64,000 nt of DNA from Bacteroidota bacterium (GCA_016192035.1 JACPUW010000018.1:1-64000); one strand, 5' to 3'. Positions 7,140 through 16,667 are shown, counted from the first letter of the stretch. A program made the numbers and translations. Notes: generated by a model from the sequence alone, not told the origin.

Positions 7140-8195
7140 TTAGAAGGGTAAATCGCTGCTTGCAGATGATTTGTTTTTTTCGTTGTGATACTCAAACAAG
7201 TTTCTGTCAATGTTTGCAATGAAAGTAGAAAGGTGGTTTGAATACAGGATGAATAAATCTCTATAGCTCCTTGTTAAAGCTACATAAAGAGGATTTCTAT
7301 CTTTCTCGTCACCGGAAATACACATAGGAATGAAAACTGCTTCAAATTGCAACCCTTTTGCACTATGGTATGTCATTAGCTTTGGGTTGTCTGTTTTAAA
7401 GTCCAAATCCATAGAACCTGCACCATATCCAATCTTAGCTTCAACTCCCCATTTTTTACTGTCGAAATATTTTTTTGCGGTTTGAACATCATTGTTGGTC
7501 GGAAATAAAATGCCAACGTCTGTATAATTTTGAGCTTTAACTACATCAATTATGTAATCAAGTTGGTCATTGAACGTGGAGCACTCTACAAGACGTGGTT
7601 TATTTACTCCTTCTTTGTTACACCTGTCAACAAGTGGGTCGTTAGATAAACTTACTTTTTCTGCAACTCTAGCAACTTTCTTTGGTAGTCTATGGTTAAT
7701 AACCAAATTCTCCATAGGGATTCCAGTTTGAATTTGGATTTCTTCCATTGTCAATAGTTTCCCCTTATTAGGCACATTTTTGTATAACTGTTGTGCAGAG
7801 TCCCCAAATAAAATAAAATGCTTTTTGGCTGCTTGTTGCAATTCTCTTAATTCATCAGTATCGAAGTCTTGAACTTCGTCAACGATGATATATTCTGCCG
7901 ATGGTTTGTCTCGTCTGTTTATCCATTCCCAATGATAAAGAACCTTTGATTCGTCAACCCCAATGGTGTGAATACCATCTTCAATGAATTGTTTTAGTGC
8001 TTTAGTAAAGACGATAATTAGGTAGTCATTATTCCCTTGCTCAGCAAGTTCTTTTGCTCTCCATAGTGCTAGAACGGTTTTTCCACTTCCTGCACACCCT
8101 TTAACAATGAATGAACTGTTTAGATTTCGTCTTACGATTCTTACTTGATAGTCGTCAAGTTCTGATTCGTTTATATACCAAGATTCTTTTGCCAT
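7140..8195 (-). CDS. UvrD/Rep-like superfamily 1 helicase-type ATPase
   Basis: Encodes 351 aa, short for a full UvrD (about 700 aa). It keeps the core motor motifs: a Q motif (LDDYQ, Q17), Walker A GCAGSGKT (33-40), Walker B with the DEVQDF signature (about 100-108), LFGDSAQQLY (motif III region), motif V-like MTYHSAKGLQFEAV and motif VI LYVALTRSYRDLFILYS. The 1B and 2B insertion domains are missing or minimal, so processive unwinding is doubtful. It may translocate on DNA or RNA, or act as a switch for its neighbour. It is the first gene of the array-proximal cassette and is followed at 12 bp by the 641-aa gene. Confidence 0.85.
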   Translation of the reverse strand: MAKESWYINESELDDYQVRIVRRNLNSSFIVKGCAGSGKTVLALWRAKELAEQGNNDYLIIVFTKALKQFIEDGIHTIGVDESKVLYHWEWINRRDKPSAEYIIVDEVQDFDTDELRELQQAAKKHFILFGDSAQQLYKNVPNKGKLLTMEEIQIQTGIPMENLVINHRLPKKVARVAEKVSLSNDPLVDRCNKEGVNKPRLVECSTFNDQLDYIIDVVKAQNYTDVGILFPTNNDVQTAKKYFDSKKWGVEAKIGYGAGSMDLDFKTDNPKLMTYHSAKGLQFEAVFIPMCISGDEKDRNPLYVALTRSYRDLFILYSNHLSTFIANIDRNLFEYHNEKNKSSASSDLPF

Positions 8196-8244
8196 ATTTT
8201 TTTCAATTAATGTCTGTTTTTGTCTGTGTAGAGTGTCTTTTTAC

Positions 8245-8300
8245 AATGACCGCCAACATCCGTATATACGCCACTCCACTTGAGCTATTGCGTATATATT
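8245..8300 (-). other. attI-like half site at the proximal end of the cassette array
   Basis: The sequence GACCGCCAACATCCG gives, on the minus strand, G followed by TTGGCGGT. This matches the core at the far end of the first cassette (element 5). Unlike the five inner elements it has no paired attC arm on its right. Instead it is followed by the perfect palindrome CGTATATACG (8261-8270) and a second copy of CGTATATA (8291-8298), which could be recombinase-binding repeats. All cassette genes read away from this point. It is therefore the expected place of an attI site; the assignment is inferred from position and core sequence. Confidence 0.55.
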
Positions 8301-8579
8301 GACTATGTGCGAGGTTTGAGACAGCCATACGCAGGTGCCGCTGCATCATCAAAACAATCCAAAGGACTCTGCTTTGTTTTGATGTGGATGGCCTTACCCA
8401 GGTGCGTACTTGAGTGGTCTTACTGAGCTCAAATCCCAAAGCCGATGGAATTCGGCGCGTATCGGCAATAAAACCACGCATGGCTCGGTGCCTGAGCAAG
8501 AGCCGCCTAAAGCCCAGCAAGCCAGATACATGAAATGTAAGTAAAGCGCTTAACATAGAGCAAAATTTTATTGACTTGA

Positions 8580-8587
8580 CAAATGTA
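8580..8587 (-). promoter_or_regulatory. Candidate promoter -7 box reading toward the cassette array
   Basis: On the minus strand TACATTTG matches the Bacteroidota TAnnTTTG box. A good TTTG partner about 20 bp upstream is not evident. Transcription from here would cross about 300 bp of untranslated leader and then the first cassette, as an integron Pc promoter would. The whole 8301-8781 stretch has no gene I can support on either strand, and in particular no tyrosine recombinase. Confidence 0.35.
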
Positions 8588-8781
8588 GGCCATAGTTTGG
8601 TATTTGATACACCCATTGAAAAAAAAAAGTCAAAAAAAATTAAGATACCCCACCTTTTTAGGTCTTTCTTGGGCTATCCTGCCAGGTATTTTGGCTTTGG
8701 CTGCCCAAATTGGTGCCCAAAACGGGGTGCGGGCATCATATCCGGGCAAACCGTTCATCCTCCCAATAACCCATTGGCTAC

Positions 8782-9291
8782 CTACTCTTTGGCAAAGGGC
8801 AGGGTATAGGCACCGTAGGTGTCAACCACGCGGACAAAGTATAGCCCGTGGGGCAGTTTTGATATGTCTATCTGCATGTTGCGACCGCGCACAGTGCCAA
8901 AGTCACGCACCAGGACGCCGCTGGGGCCCAATAAAAGTACCTGTCGGGTGCCGGCTTGTTGAAAAGCTAAGGTGAGCTGTGACCGCGCGGGGTTGGGGTA
9001 GAGCGATGGGCGGGCTTATGACTTGTCGGTCTGCGGATTGGAAGGGGAGCCAAGGGGTGGCAGCGAACTGCCGTCCGCCGTTTCCGCGCAGGCATACACC
9101 GTGTCAAGGTCGAGCCCGTATATATCTATGGTGCCCTGCAGCACATCGAGTTCGGACTGGGTGTGGCAGCTTATGTAGTCCAGTTCCACTTCGTCTTGTG
9201 TGGCTACCCAGGCTTGCACCCCGTTGAGCACGTTGATGGCCGTGGGCTGTGGCTTAAACAGCCTAATTTTTAAGGTGGATTGTGTTTCCAT
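8782..9291 (-). pseudogene. T9SS cargo gene fragment interrupted by an in-frame stop
   Basis: The minus strand reads 91 codons from ATG at 9291 to a TAA at 9016-9018. The same frame then continues without a break for 77 more residues to TAG at 8782-8784. The downstream part is a clear type A T9SS sorting domain: SLYPNPARSQL at its start, an ILSL/LPHGLYFVRV-type core and a short basic end. The upstream part (VQAWVATQDEVELDYISC) looks protein-like but belongs to no family I know. One base change would restore a 169-aa reading frame, but it has no signal peptide, so this is probably a decayed remnant of a larger exported protein. Readthrough or an assembly error are alternatives. Confidence 0.7.
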
Positions 9292-9297
9292 GTGTCA

Positions 9298-10075
9298 TAG
9301 GGTCGTGTGAGGGAATGTCGTTTTAAAGTAGTGGGGGGCCGAGTCGCTTAAACGTGTGTAAATGTTCTTAACCGTTAAGAACGACTGTGGGCAACCGCTT
9401 GTTGACAACACCTTTGCGGTACCAATAATTCTTATAATAGCGAAATGACTATACAAAATAACGGTACCCCTACACCCCTAAACCCCTAAAACCCCAGAGA
9501 ACCCTAGCACCCGTGCCCCGCTGCGCCCGTGTGTTTTCTTAAATCCTTTGCGCTCTTTGCGTCCTTGTCCCCCAACTACCCCGCCCATCCTTTTGCCTGA
9601 ACCTTGGCAGCAATCACATGATGGGGGCCCAGGCAAGCGGCCGTTCGCTGCGCCTCGCTATTGATCGGGCGTTTCCACCTGCATGGACACCCCCATTTCT
9701 ACTTGGCTCCAATTTGTCTAAAATGTTGCTTATCAATATCTTAATCCCCTTTATTCATACCAAAAAATAGGCTTCGCCAGGTCAGTCCCATTTTCCCCCT
9801 TTGGCAGGGTGTACTTTAGGCTAACTTAATAGGAAGGCCAAATGTAGCCAAAATTTCACTAGTGCCGCCTTTGGCACTATATTTTTTGATAGCCAACTCC
9901 ATTCACTTGATTATATGAAACTTATGCTCAAGTTCCGGGGCGTTTTCGGTTGACGTGTGCTTTACCACCGCTTCCGGTACATTTCAAGTCCCCCACGCTA
10001 TTGGATTCCATTTCCAAACAAGACCCTCTGGCCCCCATCATGTGTGGGCCAATGCCTTGATGCCTACCCGCCTAC
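9298..10075. other. Non-coding stretch with a 19-bp palindrome
   Basis: No gene is seen in this 780-bp gap on either strand. It holds the GTTCTTAAC-C-GTTAAGAAC palindrome, a C-rich stretch with repeated ACCCCTAAACCCC-like words near 9470-9500, and otherwise unstructured sequence. It separates the decayed T9SS gene from atpC. Confidence 0.5.
9364..9382. repeat. Perfect 9-bp-arm palindrome
   Basis: GTTCTTAAC-C-GTTAAGAAC is an exact inverted repeat with a single central base, about 70 bp upstream of the broken T9SS gene. The symmetry fits a dimeric regulator or recombinase-binding site better than a terminator, as there is no T run. Its function is unknown. Confidence 0.5.
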
Positions 10076-10306
10076 CTAGGTCAACACAACCACCCGGTCG
10101 TGCTTCACCTCGGCCACCCCACCGCTCACGGCAAAGCGTTCTTCGCCGGCCTGGGTGCGCACCACCACCTGGCCCGGCGCCAGGCTGCTCATGATGGCCG
10201 CGTGGCCCTTGAGCACCTGAAATCGGCCCCTCGTGCCCGGCAGCTCCACCGACACGGCTTCACCCTCATACACCTTGCCCTCGGGCGATATGATTTCTAT
10301 GTGCAT
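10076..10306 (-). CDS. atpC: ATP synthase F1 epsilon subunit
   Basis: Encodes 76 aa of the F1 central stalk, which couples rotation of gamma to the c-ring and can inhibit ATPase activity. Only the N-terminal beta-sandwich is present: MHIEIISPEGKVYEGEAVSV, then GRFQVLKGHAAIMSSL and the closing VSGGVAEV strand. The usual C-terminal helical hairpin of the 130-140 aa enterobacterial protein is missing. That short form is normal for Bacteroidota. It follows atpD by 24 bp on the minus strand. The pair is separate from the other ATP synthase genes, which is also usual in this phylum. Confidence 0.95.
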   Translation of the reverse strand: MHIEIISPEGKVYEGEAVSVELPGTRGRFQVLKGHAAIMSSLAPGQVVVRTQAGEERFAVSGGVAEVKHDRVVVLT

Positions 10307-10330
10307 CTCTTTGGGTTTGTTAGCTATTGA

Positions 10331-11851
<1,521 letters not shown>

Positions 11852-11874
11852 TTAATCTGTCAGAAAATCGGGTG

Positions 11875-11882
11875 CAAAATTA
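11875..11882 (-). promoter_or_regulatory. -7 promoter box for atpDC
   Basis: TAATTTTG on the minus strand, 36 bp upstream of the atpD start, matches TAnnTTTG. No clear TTTG -33 partner is visible. Confidence 0.55.
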
Positions 11883-11953
11883 GGGTTTTTTCATACCCAC
11901 GCCTCATGTTGCGAACCCATGTTGCGCAAAAACAATACAGCATTGTTATTGAG

Positions 11954-13390
11954 CTACTTAATCGCTATCCGGCGGACAATCCTGCCCTGCGGGCCTACCA
12001 CATGCGCCAGATAGTAGCCGGGGCCTAGGCTTTTAGTACAAATTTCCAGGGTTTGGTTGGCCCTAATGGACCCCCTATACAGTACCCGGCCATCAAGCGC
12101 ATGAAGTTCCACCGGGGCATCGGCACTATGGCCAGGCGCCCGCCAGCGCACCTGCACCCAGTCATTGGCCGGATTGGGGTACACTTCCAGGCCCATATCT
12201 TCCCGCGCATCTTCTTCTATCCCAATTGATTTATCAAATACCAACAGGCCATGTACCTGGTCGGAAGCCACCACATAGCCCGAAGGCAGATAAGGGTACA
12301 CCCCCCAACAGCCATACATGCCCTTAAAATCCTTGTTTTCAGGGTAGGTGTCCCACTGGGCTACCAGGCGGGGCTGCCCAGGATTGGAAATATTGAATAC
12401 CAACAGTCCTTCATGGTAGTATGACACAAACACTTGACGCTTGTGTATGAAAGGGTTGTGGGGTATGGAGCCCTCATCGTGCCGGCTCCCAAAGGTGGAC
12501 AGCACCTCGGGTATATCGTTCCATGAAAACCGGATAAGCTTGAGTTTCATACCGTGGGTTTCATCGGCCATGGCCAGCAGGTTGCTCCCGCTGCCCATCC
12601 ACGAACTGTGGTTGTAGCCCCTAAAAGGATAGTTCACCACCGCGCCCCAGGTAAGCATGGTGTAGTTGGGCTCCCACACGGTCCAGGCACTGTCGGGGTT
12701 AGAGTAAGTCATGGAATCATGGTATTGCATGGCAAACAGGCCATCGTTGCCGGTGGAAGCATAGATGGTGTCATGGCGCACAAACATGTCATGCACCTCC
12801 TTAAACAAATAAGAACCCCCCAGTTCTGGACCATATACGTCAAGCAACAACTTGGGGTTTACCGGATTGGCTATGGAGAGTATCCTCATGGGAACCAAGT
12901 TTCCGTTGCGCAGCCTACAGGTGCCCAGGTACAGCCGCTCCCCGTCTATATATATATTGTGTACCCGCTGGGCCAGCTTGTCGGCATCATACACCTTGTG
13001 CACGGAGTCGGGCAGGAATGAGAGGTCAAACACCTGTAAGGAAGCCGGCCCCTCATCGGCCACCGCATAGCAATAGTGCCCGTAGGTCTTAAAATCCCGG
13101 TGTATGGCCTGCGCTGACCTGCCTGCCTCTACGTCCCTGAGCACCGGTTGGTTTGGGTTGGTTACTTCTATAAAGTAAATGGAATCAAGGCTACCCACTA
13201 TGGCGTATTCCCGCCCCATGCCATCGTGCCAAGCCCATATATCGTTGTACGACTGGTAGTCCACCACGGGCAAGCCCTCACGTGACCACTGCCCCAGCAA
13301 TTGCAGGCCAAAATTCTGGGCCTGTGCACTGGAGGCCAAGCCACAGGCGGCACAGAGCACCGCAAGCACCTTCCAGGTCTGCCTAGTCAT
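11954..13390 (-). CDS. Choice-of-anchor-B / LVIVD-repeat T9SS-secreted protein (copy 2)
   Basis: Encodes 478 aa with a signal peptide (MTRQTWKVLAVLCAACGLASSAQAQ). The body is built of LVIVD-like beta-propeller blades: YAIVGSLDSIYFIEVTNPNQP, CYAVADEGPASLQVFDLSFL and VSYYHEGLLVFNISNPGQP. It ends in a type A T9SS sorting domain (LEVYPNPANDWVQVRW to the basic end RRIAIK). The propeller belongs to the choice-of-anchor B family, whose function is unknown; surface display or release via T9SS is expected. It is a diverged paralogue of the gene directly upstream, sharing motifs such as DETHGMKLK and SIPHNPFI, and overlaps it by 8 bp. It is the last gene of the lpxK-punA operon. Confidence 0.85.
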   Translation of the reverse strand: MTRQTWKVLAVLCAACGLASSAQAQNFGLQLLGQWSREGLPVVDYQSYNDIWAWHDGMGREYAIVGSLDSIYFIEVTNPNQPVLRDVEAGRSAQAIHRDFKTYGHYCYAVADEGPASLQVFDLSFLPDSVHKVYDADKLAQRVHNIYIDGERLYLGTCRLRNGNLVPMRILSIANPVNPKLLLDVYGPELGGSYLFKEVHDMFVRHDTIYASTGNDGLFAMQYHDSMTYSNPDSAWTVWEPNYTMLTWGAVVNYPFRGYNHSSWMGSGSNLLAMADETHGMKLKLIRFSWNDIPEVLSTFGSRHDEGSIPHNPFIHKRQVFVSYYHEGLLVFNISNPGQPRLVAQWDTYPENKDFKGMYGCWGVYPYLPSGYVVASDQVHGLLVFDKSIGIEEDAREDMGLEVYPNPANDWVQVRWRAPGHSADAPVELHALDGRVLYRGSIRANQTLEICTKSLGPGYYLAHVVGPQGRIVRRIAIK

Positions 13391-14777
13391 GCACCACTAC
13401 TTTTATCGTTTCTCCACCCAGGTTGGTAGTGAGGCTTACCAGGTACATGCCCGGCGTAAGTCCTAGCCAAAAGGGAATCTCCACATGTCGCCCCCGAAAA
13501 TCCAATACGCGCTCTCCCAGGCCTTTACCATTCATATCCACCAAGCGCACGCGCAGGGGGCCCTCATAGGCTTGGGCAAAATCCACGGTGAGGATACCTC
13601 CTCCCAGGGTGGCCCGCAGCACCTGGCCCTTATCCAACACCTTGCGTCGGGGTGATTCCCAGTTCTTTGTGTTAAACAAAAACAAACCATGGGTCATGTC
13701 GCTGGCCGCTATGGTGCCAGAACTAAAGAAAGGGTAGGTGCCCCAGCAACCCTCGTATCCGGCATAGGCCGTGTCACCGTTATCCGGGTAGGTGTCATAC
13801 TGGCCTGCCAGCTCCACTTGCCCGGGGTTTGAAATGTCAAAAACCACCAAACCTTCGTGATAGTAGGATACAAAACACTTGTCGCCCAGTATAAAGGGAT
13901 TGTGTGGAATGCTGCCCAGCTCTGAGTGGCTGCCAAAAGTGGACAGCACCTTTATATCGCTAAGGTCTTCAATATCCAGCATCTTGAGTTTCATGCCGTG
14001 GGTCTCGTCGGCCATGGCCATATACCTTCGGTCCGCGCTGCCCCAGGCGCTATGGTTGTACCCCTGGTCAGGGTAATTGCCAAGCACCCCCTGCAACTGA
14101 AAACTATTGGGCGCATCGCCCAGCAAATAGGCGTACAGCCCACCGTTGCCATTGCTGCAATAGGCTATGTCGCCTTGCACAAACACATCATGCACATGGG
14201 TAAACTGGGGAACGCCATCAATGACCAAAGGGCTGAGGTGGGTAGAGGCGTATGGTTTCTCCGGGTTTCGCCCCAGCTCCAGCACCGACATGGGAATGAA
14301 CCCCCAATCGGGGTGGAGGTTAGAAGCCAGGTATGCCCGGTCGCCGTGGATAAAGATATTGTGGCACCTGCGCGTATATTCTTCACTGTCATACACCACA
14401 TGCACCGAATCGGGCAGGTAGGCCAGGTCAAAAACCTGTAGGCTGGAGTGCCCTTCGTCGGCCACCCCATAGGCATAGTGCCCATAGGTTTTATAGTCGC
14501 GGTGTATGCATGAGTCGTCCCTACCGGCCACCACATCGCGCAGCACCGGTTTATCAGGGAATGTTACCTCAATAAAGTAGGTAGAGTCCAGGGATCCCAT
14601 AATGACGTACTCCCGGCCCCAATCATCTTCCCAACCCCATATATCATTGTATATCTGCTTATTCAATTTGTTTAGATGGGGGTTGTGCCATCGCCCTGCC
14701 AGCTCCAGGCCAAATTGCTGCCCATGGGCCCCTAAGCCCAGGCAACAGCAACACCAAGTAAGGAAAAACCTCATCAA
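13383..14777 (-). CDS. Choice-of-anchor-B / LVIVD-repeat secreted protein (copy 1)
   Basis: Encodes 464 aa with a signal peptide (MMRFFLTWCCCCLGLGAHGQ). Propeller blades parallel those of the next gene: YVIMGSLDSTYFIEVTFPDKP, YAYGVADEGHSSLQVFDLAYL, CFVSYYHEGLVVFDISNPGQV. The C-terminus (RVRLVDMNGKGLGERVL, GLTPGMYLVSLTTN, ending KVVVHD) resembles a sorting domain but lacks the YPNP start, so it may be a diverged or weak T9SS signal. It overlaps punA by 4 bp at its start (ATGA) and the downstream paralogue by 8 bp. Tandem duplication is the likely origin of the pair. Confidence 0.82.
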   Translation of the reverse strand: MMRFFLTWCCCCLGLGAHGQQFGLELAGRWHNPHLNKLNKQIYNDIWGWEDDWGREYVIMGSLDSTYFIEVTFPDKPVLRDVVAGRDDSCIHRDYKTYGHYAYGVADEGHSSLQVFDLAYLPDSVHVVYDSEEYTRRCHNIFIHGDRAYLASNLHPDWGFIPMSVLELGRNPEKPYASTHLSPLVIDGVPQFTHVHDVFVQGDIAYCSNGNGGLYAYLLGDAPNSFQLQGVLGNYPDQGYNHSAWGSADRRYMAMADETHGMKLKMLDIEDLSDIKVLSTFGSHSELGSIPHNPFILGDKCFVSYYHEGLVVFDISNPGQVELAGQYDTYPDNGDTAYAGYEGCWGTYPFFSSGTIAASDMTHGLFLFNTKNWESPRRKVLDKGQVLRATLGGGILTVDFAQAYEGPLRVRLVDMNGKGLGERVLDFRGRHVEIPFWLGLTPGMYLVSLTTNLGGETIKVVVHD

Positions 14778-15583
14778 AGTGCGGCTATCACTCTTTTTAT
14801 CAAGGTGGTCATATAAGGTTCGGCCTGTGAAGCGGCTGAGATCACATCGTCAACCGAAACCACCGGCAGTGGGTGGAGGTAGCCTTCGTCGGTAATCACG
14901 GAAATGGCCATGACGGGCAGGCCCATGTGTACCGCCACAATGGCTTCAGGCACAGTGGACATGCCCACCACATCGCCCCCTATGATGCGCAGGTAGCGGT
15001 ACTCGGCGCTGGTTTCCAGATTGGGGCCCGCCACCACCACATACACCCCTTGGTGCACCTTGATACCCAAGTCCTTTGATTTTTCCATGGCCAGGTCTAT
15101 AAGTCCACGGTCATAGGCATGGCCCATATCGGGGAAGCGGGGCCCCAGCTCCAGGTAATTCCTGCCCCGCAACGGGTTGTCGGGCAGTAGGTTTATATGG
15201 TCATTGAGCACCATCAGTTCCCCTTTCTTTATGTCGGGGTTCAGCGCCCCGCAGGCATTTGAAATAAAAAGCGACCGGATACCCAAGGCCGCCATCACCC
15301 TTACGGGAAAGGTAACTTGCTGTAGGGTATATCCTTCATAGTAATGAAACCTGCCCTGCATCACCATCACCTTCTTGCCTTCCAGGCTGCCCAGGAGCAG
15401 GCGGCCCCTGTGGCTTTCCACGGTCGATACCGGAAAATGCGGAATGTTTTCATAGGGTATGGCATGGGCTACTTGAATTTCCTTGGCCAAGGCCCCCAGG
15501 CCGGTTCCCAGTATGATTCCATAAGTAGGCCCAAAACCATACTGCCTTAGGTAGTCGGCAGCTTCTTTTATTTCATTAATCAT
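14774..15583 (-). CDS. punA: Purine-nucleoside phosphorylase
   Basis: Encodes 269 aa of the trimeric PNP class: cleaves inosine and guanosine (and deoxy forms) with phosphate to base plus (deoxy)ribose 1-phosphate in purine salvage. Visible motifs are GIILGTGLGALAKEI (phosphate loop), VESHRGRLLLGSLEGKKVMVMQGRFHYYEG, ALGIRSLFISNACGALN, GVYVVVAGPNLETSAEYR and VGMSTVPEAIVAVHMGLPV. Length is usual. It overlaps lpxK by 4 bp upstream and the choice-of-anchor gene by 4 bp downstream, indicating one transcript, although the three functions have no obvious link. Confidence 0.95.
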   Translation of the reverse strand: MINEIKEAADYLRQYGFGPTYGIILGTGLGALAKEIQVAHAIPYENIPHFPVSTVESHRGRLLLGSLEGKKVMVMQGRFHYYEGYTLQQVTFPVRVMAALGIRSLFISNACGALNPDIKKGELMVLNDHINLLPDNPLRGRNYLELGPRFPDMGHAYDRGLIDLAMEKSKDLGIKVHQGVYVVVAGPNLETSAEYRYLRIIGGDVVGMSTVPEAIVAVHMGLPVMAISVITDEGYLHPLPVVSVDDVISAASQAEPYMTTLIKRVIAAL

Positions 15584-16635
15584 TGGTTCAATAATATGTT
15601 ATCCAATAGTTTGTAATCATTGGTGCCCAGTGAGGCATCTATGGGCCAGTAGTACAAAGGTATCCCGCTGAGCAAGTACCCATGCGGGTGGCCGTGCAAA
15701 CGGGCGGCATCCTTCTCGGTGGTGAGGGCTATCAAACCGGGTTTTTGGGCCCGCAATGCCTCAAAATTGCCCACAATTTCTTTCAGATCAGATGCTTGGT
15801 ATCCCTGGTGGTCGCGGAAGCCCCGGCACCATTCCAGACGCATATGCCGGGAGATTTCCTTAAAAAATACCTGGTTTGAAGCGGTGCCCGCAAAAGCCAG
15901 CACCTCCACATTGGGGCCTACGGCCAGTTCCTGGCCTGTATTCAGTGGCACCAAGTTGGCCTGATAGACAATGTTTGAAAAAAGCATAACCTTGTCCCTG
16001 AGCCACTCAGGCATTTTTGGCAATAGCTGTTCCCTTCCCTGCCCTTCTGGGCATTTGGCAAACACCAGGGCCTGGGCCAGGCTAGCGTGGCGCGGCCACT
16101 CGCGCAAACTGCCCATCGGGAATACCCTGTCGCTGTAAAAGGGCTTCTGATAGGGTGTGAGCAGTAGGTACTTGTGTGCATGGAGGGCCAGGTGTTGGTA
16201 CCCGTCATCAAATACCAGGTAGCTTATTTCACCCTTACTATTTATTAGGTACTCCACGGCTTTTTTACGCTGCTCACCCACCACTACCGCCACTTGAGGC
16301 AGCCTGGCCTTCACCATCAGGGCCTCATCGCCCACCTCGCTTGCGGTGTGCCCCGTGTGCACTTCTATCAAACCCCTTGTGTGCCTGCCGTATCCACGGC
16401 TTATGTAGGCGGGAGTGTGTCCCTGCTCCAGCAATCGGCGCAGGATAAGCATGGCAAACGGGGTCTTGCCGCTCCCGCCCATGGATAGGTTGCCCACCAC
16501 CACCGAGGGTATGGCAGGACGGTGCCGCGTAAGGAGTCCCAGGGCATACGCCCATCGGCGGCACTGGGCCAGGCCACCCCAGCAGAGTGACAAGGGAAAA
16601 AGGATAATGGCGCGCAAGGCGGAGAACCCTGTCAT
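15580..16635 (-). CDS. lpxK: Tetraacyldisaccharide 4'-kinase (lipid A biosynthesis)
   Basis: Encodes 351 aa from ATG 16635. Longer in-frame starts run into the divergent gene's promoter. LpxK phosphorylates the 4' position of the lipid A disaccharide at the inner membrane, so the cell makes lipopolysaccharide. The N-terminal helix (FSALRAIILFPLSLCWGGLA) is the membrane anchor, followed by the P-loop VVGNLSMGGSGKTPFAMLIL, the YISRGYGRHTRG motif and LVFDDGYQHLALH with the second acidic site. The C-terminal FRDHQGYQASDL and LTTEKDAARL are also family-typical. It heads the operon with punA. Confidence 0.95.
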   Translation of the reverse strand: MTGFSALRAIILFPLSLCWGGLAQCRRWAYALGLLTRHRPAIPSVVVGNLSMGGSGKTPFAMLILRRLLEQGHTPAYISRGYGRHTRGLIEVHTGHTASEVGDEALMVKARLPQVAVVVGEQRKKAVEYLINSKGEISYLVFDDGYQHLALHAHKYLLLTPYQKPFYSDRVFPMGSLREWPRHASLAQALVFAKCPEGQGREQLLPKMPEWLRDKVMLFSNIVYQANLVPLNTGQELAVGPNVEVLAFAGTASNQVFFKEISRHMRLEWCRGFRDHQGYQASDLKEIVGNFEALRAQKPGLIALTTEKDAARLHGHPHGYLLSGIPLYYWPIDASLGTNDYKLLDNILLNQ

Positions 16636-16667
16636 GATTGAGCCCTGCAAGATGGGCCCCGCCCCAG

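Noticed and set aside
251-8300. The 130-bp elements considered as miniature transposable elements (MITEs)
   Set aside because: MITEs would show target-site duplications and constant termini. Here termini vary by cassette and match within each cassette, and all genes have one orientation.
8203-8616. Minus-strand ORF of 137 codons at the array end
   Set aside because: Composition is unlike a protein, no family features, and it overlaps the attI-like site and leader. No recombinase motif (R-H-R-Y) is present, so I do not call it an integrase.
8604-8975. Plus-strand ORF downstream of the array, in the place expected for intI
   Set aside because: It is antisense to the T9SS sorting-domain fragment and has no recombinase features.
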